DNA of 64,000 nucleotides from Gracilaria gracilis (Eukaryota > Rhodophyta > Florideophyceae > Gracilariales > Gracilariaceae). Positions 41,785-55,000 of this stretch are shown piece by piece. Location: NCBI GenBank assembly GCA_030374805.1, contig JARGSG010000191.1:496001-560000 (forward strand), in the 5' to 3' direction. Below the pieces are notes generated by a model. It saw only the letters and a list, made by a program, of their open reading frames with translations, was not told where the DNA came from and did no database searches. Position numbers and translations under genes: made by a program. Position 1 is the first letter of the stretch. Each line of letters begins with the position of its first letter.

Positions 41785-43645
41785 CTAAGCGTTTTTCCTC
41801 CCAAACAGTTTCATTCTTGGACGGTACTTTACCTTGCTTGCCCCACTCTCTCCAAGGAGTTCAGACTCAGAAGCACTTGATTCATGTGACTCCAGAGCTC
41901 TGTTCAAATCCTCGGCATCAATGTACTCATCGTATCGTTTGCTAAACGCGTCTTGTCGCAACTGTTTTCGATGAAATGTGCTCAACTCCCCAAGAGGCTT
42001 CCGTCTGGGAGAAGGTGGCGACTCATGTTCACCATGTGACCCTTCAGGTCCATGCACTTACTTTTCAGATGTTCGCTGTATCATGCTCAATTGTCCTGCA
42101 AAGAAATCTCCGGGATGTGATATCTCACGAACAAGCCGCCGTCTACCTTTATCGTCGGCTGAGGCGGTCGCCCCCTTCCCGGGCTGCCAGGTAGAACTGC
42201 CTACAGTGTTCTTATCTAAATTGATGCTTTGACCTCTTCTCCTTGCGATTAGAAATTTTGCTTTTGGAAGCCTTTTGACAGACGCCTGAGCATGGATACG
42301 AGTTTGACTGAAGCCAGAGTTCCCTTCGGAGGTAGCTTGATGCTGGTTCTCACCTGGTGTCTCTAATGCTGCAGTATGGTCGAACATCCATGCTGACGTT
42401 GGAGGAGACGGTGCGGGGGGTGGCGACAATACAGAAGAAAATGTTAAGGTTTGGGTTGCACCGAGGATGTGTTTCTGTTTGCAATGCATCCCGGGGTCTT
42501 GAGTGGGGTAAAGCTTCCCGTTGGCTTCGCCCTGATTCTGAAACAAAATCATTATTTGCACTCTTGAAGCCTTCACTGGTCGAGGTAGTTGTCGCTCGGG
42601 AAAAAAGCACTTGCGAAGGTATTGTAGAGGTATGAAACGATGATAAGACTGTACTAATAACCGCTGTAAGTTTGATGTGATTGATTCTGTATTCCGGGAG
42701 TATCCACGCGCTCAACCGCAGCAGCTTCGTCGTAACTTTCGTTATCAGTGTGGACATCCTCATCGCTCCTCTCTTCGTACGGGCGTTTGCTTTCGTGATA
42801 GGAGTAAGAACCGTCAACGATATGCAATGATTCGCCGCCTTCGGTTCGATAAGATATTTGCGGATGGCCTATTGTTTCAGAGTGCTGGAACGTATCGTTT
42901 TCATAATCAGAAGAAGAGGAGGAATACCGGTTATCTTCCTGTGAGTCGTAGTCGCCCACTCTTTCGATACCATCAATGACACCCAATTCTCTTTCGCTGA
43001 CGTCCGGTATGATTCCTATGTCCTCAAATGTCTGAAGTACAAAGTCCGAAACTGGGGGTCCAGTGCTATCGCATATGGACGACTCTGAGCGTGTGGAATA
43101 GGCAGCTGTGAACTCTGAAGCATTCGCGTTGGTCCCTCACGCGCAATTTTCTGTTGTTGCTCACAATAAACTGGGAGCTGGTGCTCCTCAGCTGCGTTGG
43201 ACGATTGCCGGAGATGCTGTTCAATACCGCTCTGAGGTGCTACATCAGCAGTCGTTTTCTGAATTGGAGACACGGTCGAATTCTCGTCCTCAACATCAGA
43301 TGGCAGTAGAGTTACCGGAGTTGTGACGAATTTGGGGGCACAAAGACGAATTAGGTCGTTGGTGGAAACGGGGGCGTGCGGCTGAAGTTGAAGTGTAGCA
43401 GGAAGTGGATTCTGAATGACATCATCTTGAGTTTGACTCTTTTCATCGATAACGGTTTGTTCGAGTCGCTGAGGCAATTCGGATACGGAAGAACCGGAAA
43501 GCGGTGGCACAGGCACGACATTAAAGGAGGCAGGCTGTACAGGAGTGGAGCGCTCAAAGCGCGCGGCAAGCTTCGTGACATGCATACGGCAGCTTTTGCG
43601 AGATGGTGGCACGAACGATGAGCTTCCGCTACAACGCGACGGCAA
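41785..43645 (-). CDS. Multi-exon low-complexity protein, unknown function
   Basis: Several open pieces follow one another on the minus strand. The first (43645-43016) is Pro/Gln-rich; a second frame reads GPPVSDFVLQTFEDIGIIPD and a Ser/Tyr/Asp-rich part; a third, after an acceptor TTTTGTTTCAG at 42541, reads NQGEANGKLYPTQ to RRLVREISHPGDFFAGQL. The last step is well supported: GTAAGT at 42067 to CTCCCAG gives a 57-bp intron, joining IQRTSEK to RKPLGELSTFHRKQL and the end KYRPRMKLFGRKNA. Other joins are uncertain. No catalytic domain is visible. Start MPSRCSGSSSF is the first ATG of the first piece. The many introns contrast with the intronless neighbours. Confidence 0.45.
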
Positions 43646-43848
43646 CGAGATGAGACCAGACGGATGTACAACGGTTGAAGAAGTGAGGGACGCGCCCTAC
43701 ACGGGAGCAAGGCGTGCATGTTTGCGTGAAGGTCACGGAGAGGTATACGTAGAGGGGCCAAGCGTGTGGCAGCCATGGCTGAGCCTAAGCAAGCAGGCAG
43801 CGAAGGGGGCGAGTTGGGGAGGTGGAAAGCGCGAGACAAGAAAGCCGT

Positions 43849-44564
43849 CTAGAAAGTGCGGAGGTAGCTCAGCAAGTGGTCAAAGGCGGTGTGGGCGATT
43901 TTGGGGGCCTTGAAATCGTAGTTGTAAGCGGCACGGTGCGCAAGTTGCCCACAAATACATTGCACGCCAGTTTGTAGCGCATCTAACGCGAAGTCCATTT
44001 CGTAGTGTATGCGCTGCATGATTCGCATGCCGCGGGAAGACAGGGCGTTCTCGGTAACGACCAGATACGCTGCGAGGCGCGCAAAGGCGGAAACGTCGCG
44101 CCAACAGGTGACGGCTCTTTGCGGAGGCCAGAGAGCGGCGCCCGGTTTGTCGATTCCGGGGTAGAGTTCCAAAATGTACGCACGCGCAGCTCGCACGGCA
44201 TGTTCGGTATGGTCGGCAATAGATTCAATCACATAGCGTTGCGCAAATGAGGTGGGAATGTCGGCGACGTGAGAAGAGCGAACGGAGGCCGGGGGCGACT
44301 GCGATTGCAAGACGGACAGAACTGGGCCAAAGGAATCGCGCAGAAGGGTCGGGTCGAAGATTGGGTTTTGAATCTGCTGCTCGATAAGCCAGGCTGCCGG
44401 GGACGCGGCGGGGGTCTTGAAGGCGAAAAGAGCAGAGCTTGGGATTAGGCTGTGCTGGTAGTGGCGGGGGGCTTTAATCCCGTGGTGGGGAGGTTGTAGT
44501 TGGAACGACGCGGGAAGCGAAGCCGAGCGACTGGCGCGAAGGCGGCGGCGTTGTGAGAAGTCAT
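43849..44564 (-). CDS. Phycobiliprotein-like protein with predicted plastid leader
   Basis: The start MTSHNAAAFAPVARLRFPRR looks like a plastid transit peptide of a red alga. The mature part reads LIEQQIQNPIFDPTLLRDS and then AVRAARAYILELYPGIDKPG, AVTCWRDVSAFARLAAYLVV and MQRIHYEMDFALDALQTGVQ. These line up with allophycocyanin ([47 protein letters not shown]), including the chromophore-binding Cys and the Asp three residues later, with the same spacing to the last helices. The leader and the mature part lie in different frames; a run of six C near 44466 suggests a miscounted base, or a short intron. Classical phycobiliproteins of red algae are plastid-encoded, so this would be a divergent nuclear relative. 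The family call rests on eye alignment. Confidence 0.55.
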
Positions 44565-44884
44565 TTTGCGGGCGTGGGGAGCAAGTAGGTGCCGGCGGTT
44601 CGATAGGAAAGCGGTGTAAAGGGCACAGCGACTGAGGGTGAGCAACGGCAGACGCGACATGTCAACTTTTGGTAATAGTATAATCTGGTCTCCGGAGCTG
44701 CAAGGGTTTCGTCTGTCGTACGATTCGGCGATATGGCAAGAGGCGGAGTGCAAAGCGGATCACAGAGCCAGAGTGCGCACTGTGCCGCGGCGTTGGTGCG
44801 CGCGGTGGTGTCTCCGACTGCACGCCTCGAAGCGCCAACAACACGTGCGCGCACGTTGCGGGCGCGCGAATCCATCGCATCAGC

Positions 44885-45235
44885 GTGCTGCAAGAAATGG
44901 GGGCCCGCGCGCAAGCGTCAGAGTACGCGCTGCCGCCGCCGCCCAAGACGCTGCTGGGCGGCGCGGGGCGGCGCGAGGGAGGGGGGGCATTCTGCGTGGG
45001 CTGCGGGGCCGGACCGTTCTTCGGCATCGGCGTGGCGACGCACAGGCACATGCTGTTCGGCGCCGACATGGGCGTGGGCGCCTTCTGTGGCGTGGGCTTC
45101 GGCGCCGGCGCGCTCATGGCGGTCGGATCGGGCCATCTGCAGCGCAGACGCGCACAGACCTTCTTATACACGCCGCGTTTGCCGTGGCTGGAGCGCTATG
45201 TGTCCGAGTTCGACGCGTCGCGCAGGGTGAACTGA
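44885..45235 (+). CDS. Glycine-rich small protein with two hydrophobic Gly stretches
   Basis: The frame could start at ATG 44897 and encodes about 112 residues. The centre has two glycine-rich hydrophobic segments (AFCVGCGAGPFFGIGVA; GVGAFCGVGFGAGALMAVG) and the C-terminus LERYVSEFDASRRVN. Plants have small Gly-rich membrane proteins of this look (AS8/TGD5-like), but that resemblance is weak. The region is GC-rich, so the overlapping frames on both strands are open by composition. The gene is back-to-back with the phycobiliprotein-like gene. Confidence 0.4.
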   Translation: MLQEMGARAQASEYALPPPPKTLLGGAGRREGGGAFCVGCGAGPFFGIGVATHRHMLFGADMGVGAFCGVGFGAGALMAVGSGHLQRRRAQTFLYTPRLPWLERYVSEFDASRRVN

Positions 45236-46493
45236 TCAATTTAGAAAGAAAAGAAACATCGAGGAGTAAAATGCATACAAGGTGAAGGATTGGCACTTTG
45301 CTTCAGTTGTCGCAGCACCTGATGACGACTTCAAGCTTTTGCATGTGCATTCTTCGTTCTAATGCGTTATTATGTTGACCCTTTACACAATCTATTACTT
45401 TTCAGAGAAACCCTATGACAGCGAGAGATCAAGTTACCGGAGGCGATATCTTCAACGGCAGAAGCGGAGATTGAAAGACGAAGAGCACCGAAAAAATCAG
45501 AAACAAAAACGCGGTGCCTTAACACGGAGGGAGTAAGATGCGCTGCATTGAGGGATACCGCGAGGCCAGAAACAGATATAGAGGTGGGACTGACAGCTTT
45601 TACTTCGCTCGGAGTGGCATCATCACGACCGATAATGAGCAGCGGAAGCAGTGCCTTTGTTAATTGTGAATCTCAATCGCCCCACATTCAAACCAAGTGG
45701 TTTCATCCGTAGAACCTTTGACAAGAACCACATTACTACAGCTATGAACTCTATTTTGGGCGAAATTAAGAGAGTGTTCCATCGGTGGCAGCTTTTATGC
45801 GAAGAACGGTAGCGGCTGATATCGGAATTTTGACCCGGCAACCATGATGAAGAAATCGACATATTTCTGAAGGGCCGGTGAAAGTTCCAAAGACTCTTTT
45901 TGTGCCACTATCTTGACTGAGATTGAAGTAGCTCAATGATATCTAACTTGGGTCAGCCTTGAAGGCTCTTCTGTGGCCTGCAGATGCTAACACTCTACCA
46001 GTTGGACTGCACCGACCAATAACTTGTCAATGGTGCTGACACCAAGGCATGGAGAGGAAAGCCGGAACTGATCATCGATCTTTCCAAGTAGATCTTGAGC
46101 AATTTATTCCAAACTAACAGTTAATGCTGAAAGACGAAGTTTGTCCACTTTTCCTCGCCCTCAAGTTGCTGAATGATACTGCTGGCGATAGAAAAAAAGA
46201 GGAGGCAGCCGGCAACTTTTTATTGTACCAAGAATATTTCTGGGAATCCTAAATTATACTGCCAACCACAACCACTACTATCTTATCCTCGTTAAAAACA
46301 GGAGAGTTGCATCCGTCTTGTCTGTACCATAGATGTTCAGAACAGCAAGAGCTGTGTGGTTCTGGGATTTTTTTGACGAGTATTGGTGCGTCAACAAGGT
46401 AAAACCAGTTGTCCATAAGAGAATGTACTGATCACTGCATAAGATTCAAACGCCTTTCAATTTCCGACTTCATCGAACACAGATCATCCCGGT
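45236..46493. other. Spacer with scattered exon-like remnants
   Basis: A strong acceptor-like CTTTTCAG at 45399-45406 precedes a basic frame (YRRRYLQRQKRRLKDEEHRK) to about 45537. A second open piece reads NLNRPTFKPSGFIRRTFDKN and ends at 45812. Near 45960 a third, broken piece reads ALLWPADANTLPVGLHRP. No complete gene can be built from these with confidence; decayed or intron-rich sequence is likely. Confidence 0.35.
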
Positions 46494-47949
46494 TCATGGC
46501 CTCCCAAAAGTAGTACTGTCTACGAGAGTAAAGCCGGCGTGTCTCGGAAGTTCTAAACCCCTTTTTTTCTCGGCTTGAAGCCTTTCACATTCTGCTTGGA
46601 CATTCTGCAGTTCCTTAAGAAGCGATTCTTCCTTTTGTTCTCTCATTCCTAAGGCTTTCTTCATCGTCTCCAATTCTCCTTTCACTTCTTTTGTTTCACC
46701 AATACTTCCAGCACTTTGCCCGCGAATCAGGCTGGATACGTTATTTTTCTCTATAGTACCGGACACTGCCGGAGAAAGGCGTGCAGTTTTGGGGTTCATT
46801 TCTGGATAGAGTCTTTTGTTTCTTATTCTGAGAAGCATCTAACGCGGCCGGTTCTCCACCTTTTCCTACATTCCTTCGGAAAGACTTCTTTTCTCCCGTC
46901 AATCTAGAGATCGTAATCAGAAGCTGATCACATTTAACAGCTCTCACAAACTGTGTGCAAAGCGGGGCGAGTTTCAAGGCACCATTTCGGCCAACCATAT
47001 TATTGCGAAGGCGCAATACTTCTGCACAGGTTTGGATAATCAATTTCAGCTGAGACTCCTCCAACTCCCCTGCCTATCCTATGTGAGTATCTTTAAATTC
47101 CGGCATCAAATCGTTGTTCTCCCACAACACCAGTATATCGAGAATGGGTGTGTATTGCCCAAAGTAGTTCATTGCATCTGACAGACTAGTCTCAATCAGC
47201 CGCATACAGCCAAGTAACTGTCGATTTAAATGCCTCGCACTATGTGAAGTATTGTACAGGAAATGATTCCGATTGTGTGTGTCTGAACCTGCAACTTCGT
47301 CTAATCTAAAGCACCGTTCTCGCAGATACTTGTACCCACCGTAAACTTTCTTATCACAAGATAATGGTTTTGTAATTCCAGGATCACCATAAACCACAGT
47401 GCGCAACATAACCGCTTGATGAAGAGGAGAATATGGTTTTGGTGACAAATCTCTCGTGTTAGCGACAACTACCAAGAAATTCATAGCCCGAAATAAGTAT
47501 TCTCCTGCTACTCTCTTTGTGACTGTCCTCTTTCGGGATGATTTGTCGAGTTGCTTCACCGCCATACAGACACGTAAGATATTTTCCCTGTCAATGACTT
47601 GGGTGTAAACTAAATGCGTTAACGAATCCTTGGATCCTGCTAGTCGATGATTTTCTGCCAAAACGAACGACAGAACCTGTATACAAATACCATCAACATC
47701 AAACAGAGGTTCGGTTGTAGTAATAGGTTCATGCACTCGGAATCTTTCGATCATCATCTTTCTGCTCAACGAAAGTACGTCAAACATATTTACCGGCCTT
47801 AATACCGTTACAAATCGTGAGAGGTGATGAACTAGACGTACGGGCCATGGCATTGGTGAGGTTTTTCTCACCCGTAACATCACATTTGTAGCCTCAATCA
47901 TGGGGTGGCTTAGCTCCATGGTAAACAGCTCAACAGTAAAAGAGTTCAC
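46494..47949 (-). CDS. Uncharacterised gene with interrupted frame and coiled-coil end
   Basis: The first part (47949-47074) encodes 291 residues with no known domain, for example SHPMIEATNVMLRVRKTSPM and LLGCMRLIETSLSDAMNYF. A TAG at 47074 interrupts the frame, which then continues LEESQLKLIIQTCAEVLRLR. A 57-bp intron (GTGTTG to GATAG) of length three times nineteen would remove the stop. Around 46840 the reading frame changes and a coiled coil follows (KGELETMKKALGMREQKEES) to a stop at 46494. So either two introns or two mutations are needed. Function unknown. Confidence 0.4.
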
Positions 47950-48630
47950 TCAAAGAATACAAAGTGATATGTGTGAAAGATAATGATGATCGTTCTTGAC
48001 TGGCACCGCCAAAAGGCCAACTATGCTTCTTGGAATAAGCAATAGGAAAAGAAGTTCCTACCACGTCCAAGGTGTCTGACAGGCTAGCCAAGACTCCAGC
48101 GTGCGCAGAAAGTTGTCCCGCCCGTTCGTCGTGCATCATACACGGAGAGCTTGCACGCGTACGTGTATACCCCTGAAACACCGAATTCAAAAGTTATGAC
48201 CCTCTTGAGAAAGTTTATTGGTGTCTTCTACGTCCAAGATCACGCGTGACTTTTTCATCCGAGCTCGCGAAATGTCTCAGACGTGTCAAACTTTTCAGAA
48301 TCTTCAGTAGACAAGTGGGACTTCCTTCCGTCTGACGCTTTCTTACGTAGTATGAAGTGTAACCTATTTGAAAGGTTCCAGGCAGAGACTCCCAGCCGAA
48401 CCTGTTCTTCAGGGCAGCACTTGTGACATGCCCTACGACACGTAGGCTCTCTCAGAGCCCCGCGGTGTACGGGATTTGAATTTCAAACTGCAACGCGGAT
48501 CAACTCTCGCACGGTTCTCTTCTGTCATCAACCAGTCTGATTCAGTCGCACGGTGAGACTCGCACCTACCTATATTATCGAAGCCACATAACAGACACCA
48601 CCTTGTTGAAAGTATTCACTTTCATTATCA
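47950..48630. other. Intergenic spacer, no gene seen
   Basis: It lies between two divergent frames and probably holds their promoters. No repeat or coding signal was recognised. Confidence 0.4.
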
Positions 48631-48966
48631 TTGGCATTGTTATTCATCATGAACGGAATGGACAGAATCACACAAGTTCACATCTTTCGTTGGCGTTTAG
48701 GCAACTATTACTCCGCCGTTAACAACCTCCGTCAGGAAGTTAGGACGTGTCGCACGAAATCTTCTCAAACGATGGTATCGTATCAGGCAATCGAATTTTA
48801 CTTGGATATCAGCAACTTTCTAACGAGGTGGGTACAGTTTCAAATAAAAGATAACGTCTGTGATCGGTTCTCGCACGAAATGCGCGCGGCTCACCGTTTC
48901 CTACATGAGTTTCTCTCGTGGCAAGATGATTGGATAGAAGAACAAGAAAAAGAAGGGAATCTTTGA
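48631..48966 (+). CDS. Small uncharacterised protein, 111 residues or fewer
   Basis: The frame reads as an ordinary globular, helical protein: RITQVHIFRWRLGNYYSAVN and SHEMRAAHRFLHEFLSWQDD, with an acidic end. The start could be the first ATG or the later one at 48649 (MNGMDRIT). No family is recognised. It ends about 110 bp before the convergent Sec16-like gene. Confidence 0.4.
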   Translation: MALLFIMNGMDRITQVHIFRWRLGNYYSAVNNLRQEVRTCRTKSSQTMVSYQAIEFYLDISNFLTRWVQFQIKDNVCDRFSHEMRAAHRFLHEFLSWQDDWIEEQEKEGNL

Positions 48967-49074
48967 GAACAATCGCATCTATTGTCAGTCTTACTCTACT
49001 TGATTCAGATGTGAAGACGTCTCCGATATAACCGAATAAGTAAAACGCTTTTCAGCAGGTTCTGTTCTTCGTTC

Positions 49075-52000
49075 TTAGCTAAACATATTATCATCATCTG
49101 GCGGCGGCGGGGGAACGTCTTCTTCTTCATCCGGATCCTCTCCTTCAATTATCCATCGGCCACGCTGTTTGTCAAAAACGAACTTGTTTTCTTCTCCCAT
49201 ATGGGCCCTTGGGGGACCCCTACCACTGAACGCTGCAGTCAACTTTTCTCGTAGACGCTCTCTCCACCCCTTCTTTGACGCTGTTTTTTCCATTGACGTA
49301 TCCGTCTGTTTAGTCGCCCGTACAGGTTTCTTCGGATGCAGTGGGGGTTTCTTCTCAAAAGTTTGAGATTGCAAGGTCATATCTGATGCAGAACGCCGAT
49401 GTACAAGCGCATCACTCTCCTCTTCTCTAGTGACCTTCTGTACAGGAACACCATTAAATAGGGTTTGATCTGTCTTATCAGACGAGATATCCATCTGGGG
49501 AGTGCTTGCATGTCGCCCATCTTCGTATGATTGAATTCGCTGTCCAGATGCTATCTCTGTCTTACTTGGTAATTGAGAACTACTGAAATACTCGCTCGGA
49601 AGTGCCCCGACCGAGGCTGATCGCATATGGCTCGGAGTAAGACCTTGTCCAGGCGCTCTGGTACCGGCTCCGCCATCAAGACCAAATGGTGAGGGGTGCC
49701 CTTGACCACAGAATACAGCTGGAGGTGCACGTGCAGGGGGAGGGGGGGAGAGGTCATAGTCAGCTGGGGCAATAAGCCCAACTGTTTTCTGGACGAGGTA
49801 GTTCCACTTCTCGTTCCCACTCTTCTCTTTCTTTGCAGATTGATCAAAGGCCTCGTTAGCCTGATTGGGAAGTTGAGAAATCTGAGCAGGATTGAATATA
49901 CCTGCACGTTGCAAATCAAGTGAGAGGTGAGGAGGGTGGTTGGCATGAACATGATCCGAGGGGGCATGAATGTGACCAGGTCCCACAGGTGTCGTGGGTA
50001 CAAATGGTTGAGAACCAGCCATCGTATTTTGACTCCCTAACTCTTGAGATGATTGTTTGCAAGTTTGGTTCTTCGAACGGCGAGCGAAAACTGATGTCAA
50101 AGACTGTCGAAGTGCAGATAACCTTGTCTGCTTCTCTCCTTTCCCTTGCACGCCTAGATTAATTCGTAGTTGATGCCCAAAAGATTCTAAGCACGACAAA
50201 AACGGAGATGTAAATAGCTGCGCCGCAACGCTATTTCCTGACTCGAATATCGCTCGAACTTCCCTGGAAATTGAGTTACAATGAGCCAAGGCAACCTCAG
50301 GTCGACCAACTGACGCAATTTCAAGGGCGAGCAGTAATCGAAATGGCAGGATATGAGGGCAAGTCTTTCCGTTTCGTGCATTAATTGTTGCTTCGAAGAC
50401 AATTGATTGCAGTATAGCTGCTGGGGATCCAAATGATCCCGGACGTCCAGGGGTTGTCTTTGAATTCGCACCCAAGAGACATATTTGGTTGCGATCTAGA
50501 GAGTCCAAACGACCGGAAAGCAGATAACAAACATGCGATCCGACGACATCCTCATTTTGGGCAAGAAGGGCATCTCCCACTTGGTCAATAAGAGACATGA
50601 ATCGTTCGCTTTTCTCGCTGTCCCTAGCAATAGACGCACCACTTGTTAGTAGCATTCCGATGTTCTTTCTCCATTCCGTGAGTCCAGCAGGCGAAGTAAT
50701 CCGTCTGGTTATCTCTGAGTCATTTTCCGACAAGGATAAACAAAGAGTCTGTAACGCTGAGCCTTCATGCAAGTTAACCTTAGCAAACTCACAAAGGACT
50801 GACATGTAGAGCTTCCTATCAATCATTTCGGCAAGAACTAAAGCTAGGGACCATAGTCCAGACGTCTTAGCGTGGTTAACGGCATCGACGCCCTTTCCTT
50901 CCGTGAGCAGTCGCTCTACTTCATTCGTTACATCTCTCTCACTAACCTCCGACTTACTTGGTGCCGATTCATCTATATGTTTAAGAGTAGATGATGCTTT
51001 GAGTTTGTTCCCGAACAAGGGGACACTCGGTGGACCGCAAACCGCTTGACTCGCAGATCTTCTCCAATCTTCATCGGTAGTGCGACAGAGAAGACCTAGC
51101 ACACGCCACAAAGCTGCACGACTTTCTGCAGCGGGACCATGTAGTCCAACAGATAGTTGAGAGAGGCCGTCACACATTCTAGCATACGATTCCAGTTCCG
51201 GAGCTTGAACCGGATAGGAAAGTGGTTCAACAGCTTCTGCGGCAGCGACCCAGTCGTCATTTGTGCCATCCCCACCAAGTGGACTGACGTCTAAGACTTG
51301 TAATCTTTGGTTGCAATTGTTCCCATTGTTCTGTGTCAACGGTGCACCATCCATTAGCTCTCTTTCCGTGCTAGGAAAAACTGTAACAAACGACCCAACA
51401 AAACTCCATGAAATAATAGGTCGCGCGCCAGCGTGAATCATATCACCAGATGGATTGGTATCCATGATAGAGAAAGGATACGAGAAGAGCGAGGGATCCA
51501 GGTACGTGCTGTCCTGTTGTGTCTCCGGGATGGCCGGGGTTGAAGCAGTGTAGTTTCCATAGTCTTCATAACCCTAGGCGTTGGGAATGAACGCTTCCAC
51601 AGGGTGAGAACTAATAACCGGATTCAGGTCCGGCGCAGTCTCGTAGCTTGGCAAGGAATTCTTCGTTGCAGGTTCATAGGGTCGAAAGCTAAGACTGGAC
51701 GCATGATCCTCGGCGGACACGGAGAGGCCCTTGTCGACAGCAGACGTTTCCATACTTCTCTGTTCTTCAGCTCCATGGCCCCAATAGGCAGCGGAGACAT
51801 CGTTAGGTGTTGCTTGATATGCGGCTGTAGAATATGGTTCATCTTCGGTGTGAGAGTTGTGTGTTTTTTTGGTTCCCTGTGTAGATAGTCCTTGTTATTG
51901 AGGTGGGGCTGGATAAGGTTAGGCGAAGGGGATATTTCTTTCTACAAGATGTTCACTAGGCACCGCAGGAAATCTCTGTCTAGGCGCATAATTGGCTTCT

Positions 52001-55000
52001 GAATCTCGAATGTCTTCGGATATAGATGTCTGTTGTGGTTCAAAGGAATCATCAATATCTGAGTTTGCTGGAACCGCTTTGTACGGCTCAGGGAAGTCGG
52101 AAGCCGTCGATATAAATTGAGTTGGTTCTGATATGTTAACTTCAGATTCAATCGCGCCCATGTTTGCCATATGACTTGCCTCTCCGGCAAATGGCGCAAA
52201 TCTTCCGGTAGATTGTAGAGATACAGTCTCATTCTCCAGCAAGAGGGGCGCGTGTGAATCTTGACCATTCTCAGCAAACCCAGACAGCGCTTGCGAAGGC
52301 TTGGGGGCATAGACACGGAAGTCCGATTCTTCGCCAAAACTTGATGCCTCAGGATGGCTCGACGGATTAGAATCGCCAAGGGCCTGATGACGATCTTCGT
52401 TATTCTCTGAGTCATGCTCCAACGCCCCACGAAGCCGTGAGTCTTCGTGAATGTTAGATACTCCGTTGTTCTCCCTAAACTCCTTCGGAGCGTAGGGACT
52501 TATTTCAAAATCGGTCTTGGTCGATGCAGGAACAGAACTGGGTTCAGATTCAAATGCACCTACAGACCGTTTATACTGGTTTCCATTTGTCTCATTCGAT
52601 GTCGGGGGCAGAGGTGCTTCCCCTGTAATGTCCTTTTCCAACTCCGAAACATCAGTTGCAGGATAGTTTGATTTAGGATGCTGCTGTTCATCAGGGGTCT
52701 TCAATATGGAATCATACTGATTGGCTTCATTGGGCACATTGTCGATATCAAAAGACGCTTCAACAAACGGTGCATCTGATTGCAGTGGTGCGCTTCCATC
52801 CATGGCTTCCGCAGCATCTGGTTTCCTATACGGTTCGACCATATTGAATTGTTGATCATGAGATGCATTTTCATCACACCCTGGCGGCTGTGCCGGTGAA
52901 AGGAAAGATGGAAATCCATGACTTAAGCCAGGGTCTTCTGCATGACTGACTTCACCAAAATTGTTTCTTGCCCCATCGCCAGGTTCCACGAGTGCATGAC
53001 TAGTCGGTACGAGGGGCATCCGATTTGATGGTGATGCGTTTCGAGAACTCGGCCTGTCAACTGCTGTTTCAAGAACAGTGGGTTGAGATTGATCAAATGC
53101 TGCTGCGACCGCGTCAGTGGGACGATATGGATCACATGCTCGATCAAGCGCAGGGTCTGAATCAAGACCTTCCGATTTACGGACAACACCTGGAACTCTA
53201 GAAACTCCATTCTTGTCCGTCAACTCTGATTGCGGTGTAGCATTAAATGAGAGGTGTTCCACGTTTGGTTCGTTTGTCTTAAATGCGTCGGTTCTCAACT
53301 TCACTGTTTCGCTGTTCTCATTTTCTTGTTGATACCATGTAGTCTCATCTACTGCGGGGCATCCAGCAATATTAAAGCCGTCAAAAGAAGACTGATTTGG
53401 CGGATCAATATCTTCACCAGGAGCGAATGGGTCGTAGTTCAAACACTGTTCTTCCAACCCAGGGGTTGTCGAAGCCTCTGCCAGTAGAAAGTCTGCTGTA
53501 CCCTGTGACTTGTCCGCACTATAAGCTTGAGTTGATGTCATAAATGAAGAGCTTCCTTTGGAGTCATGCTCCTGTACGTTAGCAGAATTTAGCTTCTCGG
53601 TCCAATAAGACGTGGAAAACGCAACCTGTGGCTTGCTTTCAATCGCGTTCCCCGTCAGATCAAATGCCGTCGAATCAACTCCCTCGTTTCCATCGTGATG
53701 GTAAGAATGCTCCGTAATCGGAACAGGTGATTCTTCTAACGGCGAGCCTTCTCCACCTCCAATACTCTTCTCAATGGGTTGCTGAACATACTGACCCACT
53801 TTATCTCTTCCTTTTTCAACTCCAGCACTCTTATCGACGGGTTGAGGAACATCCTGACCCACTTCATCGTTGGCAAGAGCATCTTCATTCCGGTCAACTC
53901 TTATCCCTTGCTGCTTCGAAACGACCGGGGATAGAAGCGAACTAGCTTCATCTTGCTCCGAGGGGTTTGTCATTACCCCTTCCGTCTCATCAGGGTAACC
54001 TCCAACTTGATCCCATCCCCCCCAGATGTCATCATCATCGCCAGAGATCTCCTCAAACGGAACTGGATCTTACTGCTCTGCATTTCCAGCTGGAACACTG
54101 AAGAACGCTTCATCTACAGCCATGTTGTCAAGGTTACTCGAAGGCGCGCGTTCCCGCACGTCGGGCATAGTTTGGCTATAGTCCGAGGGATCATGCCTTT
54201 CTGACGATAGAGTCAATGGCTTGTCTTCCTTCCGCTCCTCTATTGAACCATTGACGACACGTCTTTCCGGGATAGGGATATCCTGCGCATATTCCCATTC
54301 TCCCCATATATCAGACGGAACACTTTCCTGGTTCTGCTTATCATTAATGGGCTTTGGCAGGCTTCCATTCCACGTCGCGGGACTAGGAGGCACCGGCTCT
54401 GTCGTGCTATCCACAGTATATTGTGTGCTGCTTTCTTGACTTTCATCTGGAGCGGCGCACGGTGTTTCGTTGGTAACATTTGCTTCTGATTGTAGTCCCG
54501 AAGCCTCCGCCAAAAACATGTTATCTGGTTGTGGCATTTCCGATTTGACCTCTACCGCTGACGTAGCATCAATATTCATGTGTTGTGCTGGCTTTTGGCT
54601 GAAATCATGCTGTCCCCGCTCTGGGATTCCGATATTTCGCTGTGCTGAAGCTGAGATGTCACCGAAATCCCCCCATTGCTCCCAACCCCCTTCACCATCA
54701 TCCTGCTTCTTGTCCTTTGTTAGAGTCCCAAAGGCTATAGCTGTCGAATCGAATTCCACACCTTCTTCATTAACTTCTTCCTGCCCTATCGCAAGCTCTT
54801 CTTCCTTTGGCGAGCTTAAACCTCCATCAACATTCCCTTCATGTGCGGGAGGTTTGAAGAACGAAGGTGCAGGTCTGAAAGATGTGCTTTGAGTTTCTTC
54901 TCGCGTGCTCTTGCTAGTTTGTTCCAGACCATGTTCGAGTGCGCCATCAAACTCTTCGTCCATGCGTATTTGCCGAGTTGGGTCAATGGGAATTGCACTT

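Noticed and set aside
42080-42130. CRIB-like motif (ISHPGDFFAG)
   Set aside because: The conserved histidines and the closing HVG of a CRIB motif are missing.
44638-45285. Arg/Ala-rich frames on both strands
   Set aside because: High GC keeps several frames open; only the glycine-rich frame looks protein-like.
45399-45540. Ribosomal protein S21-like basic tail
   Set aside because: Only a KP plus basic residues match; the conserved core that should precede it is absent.
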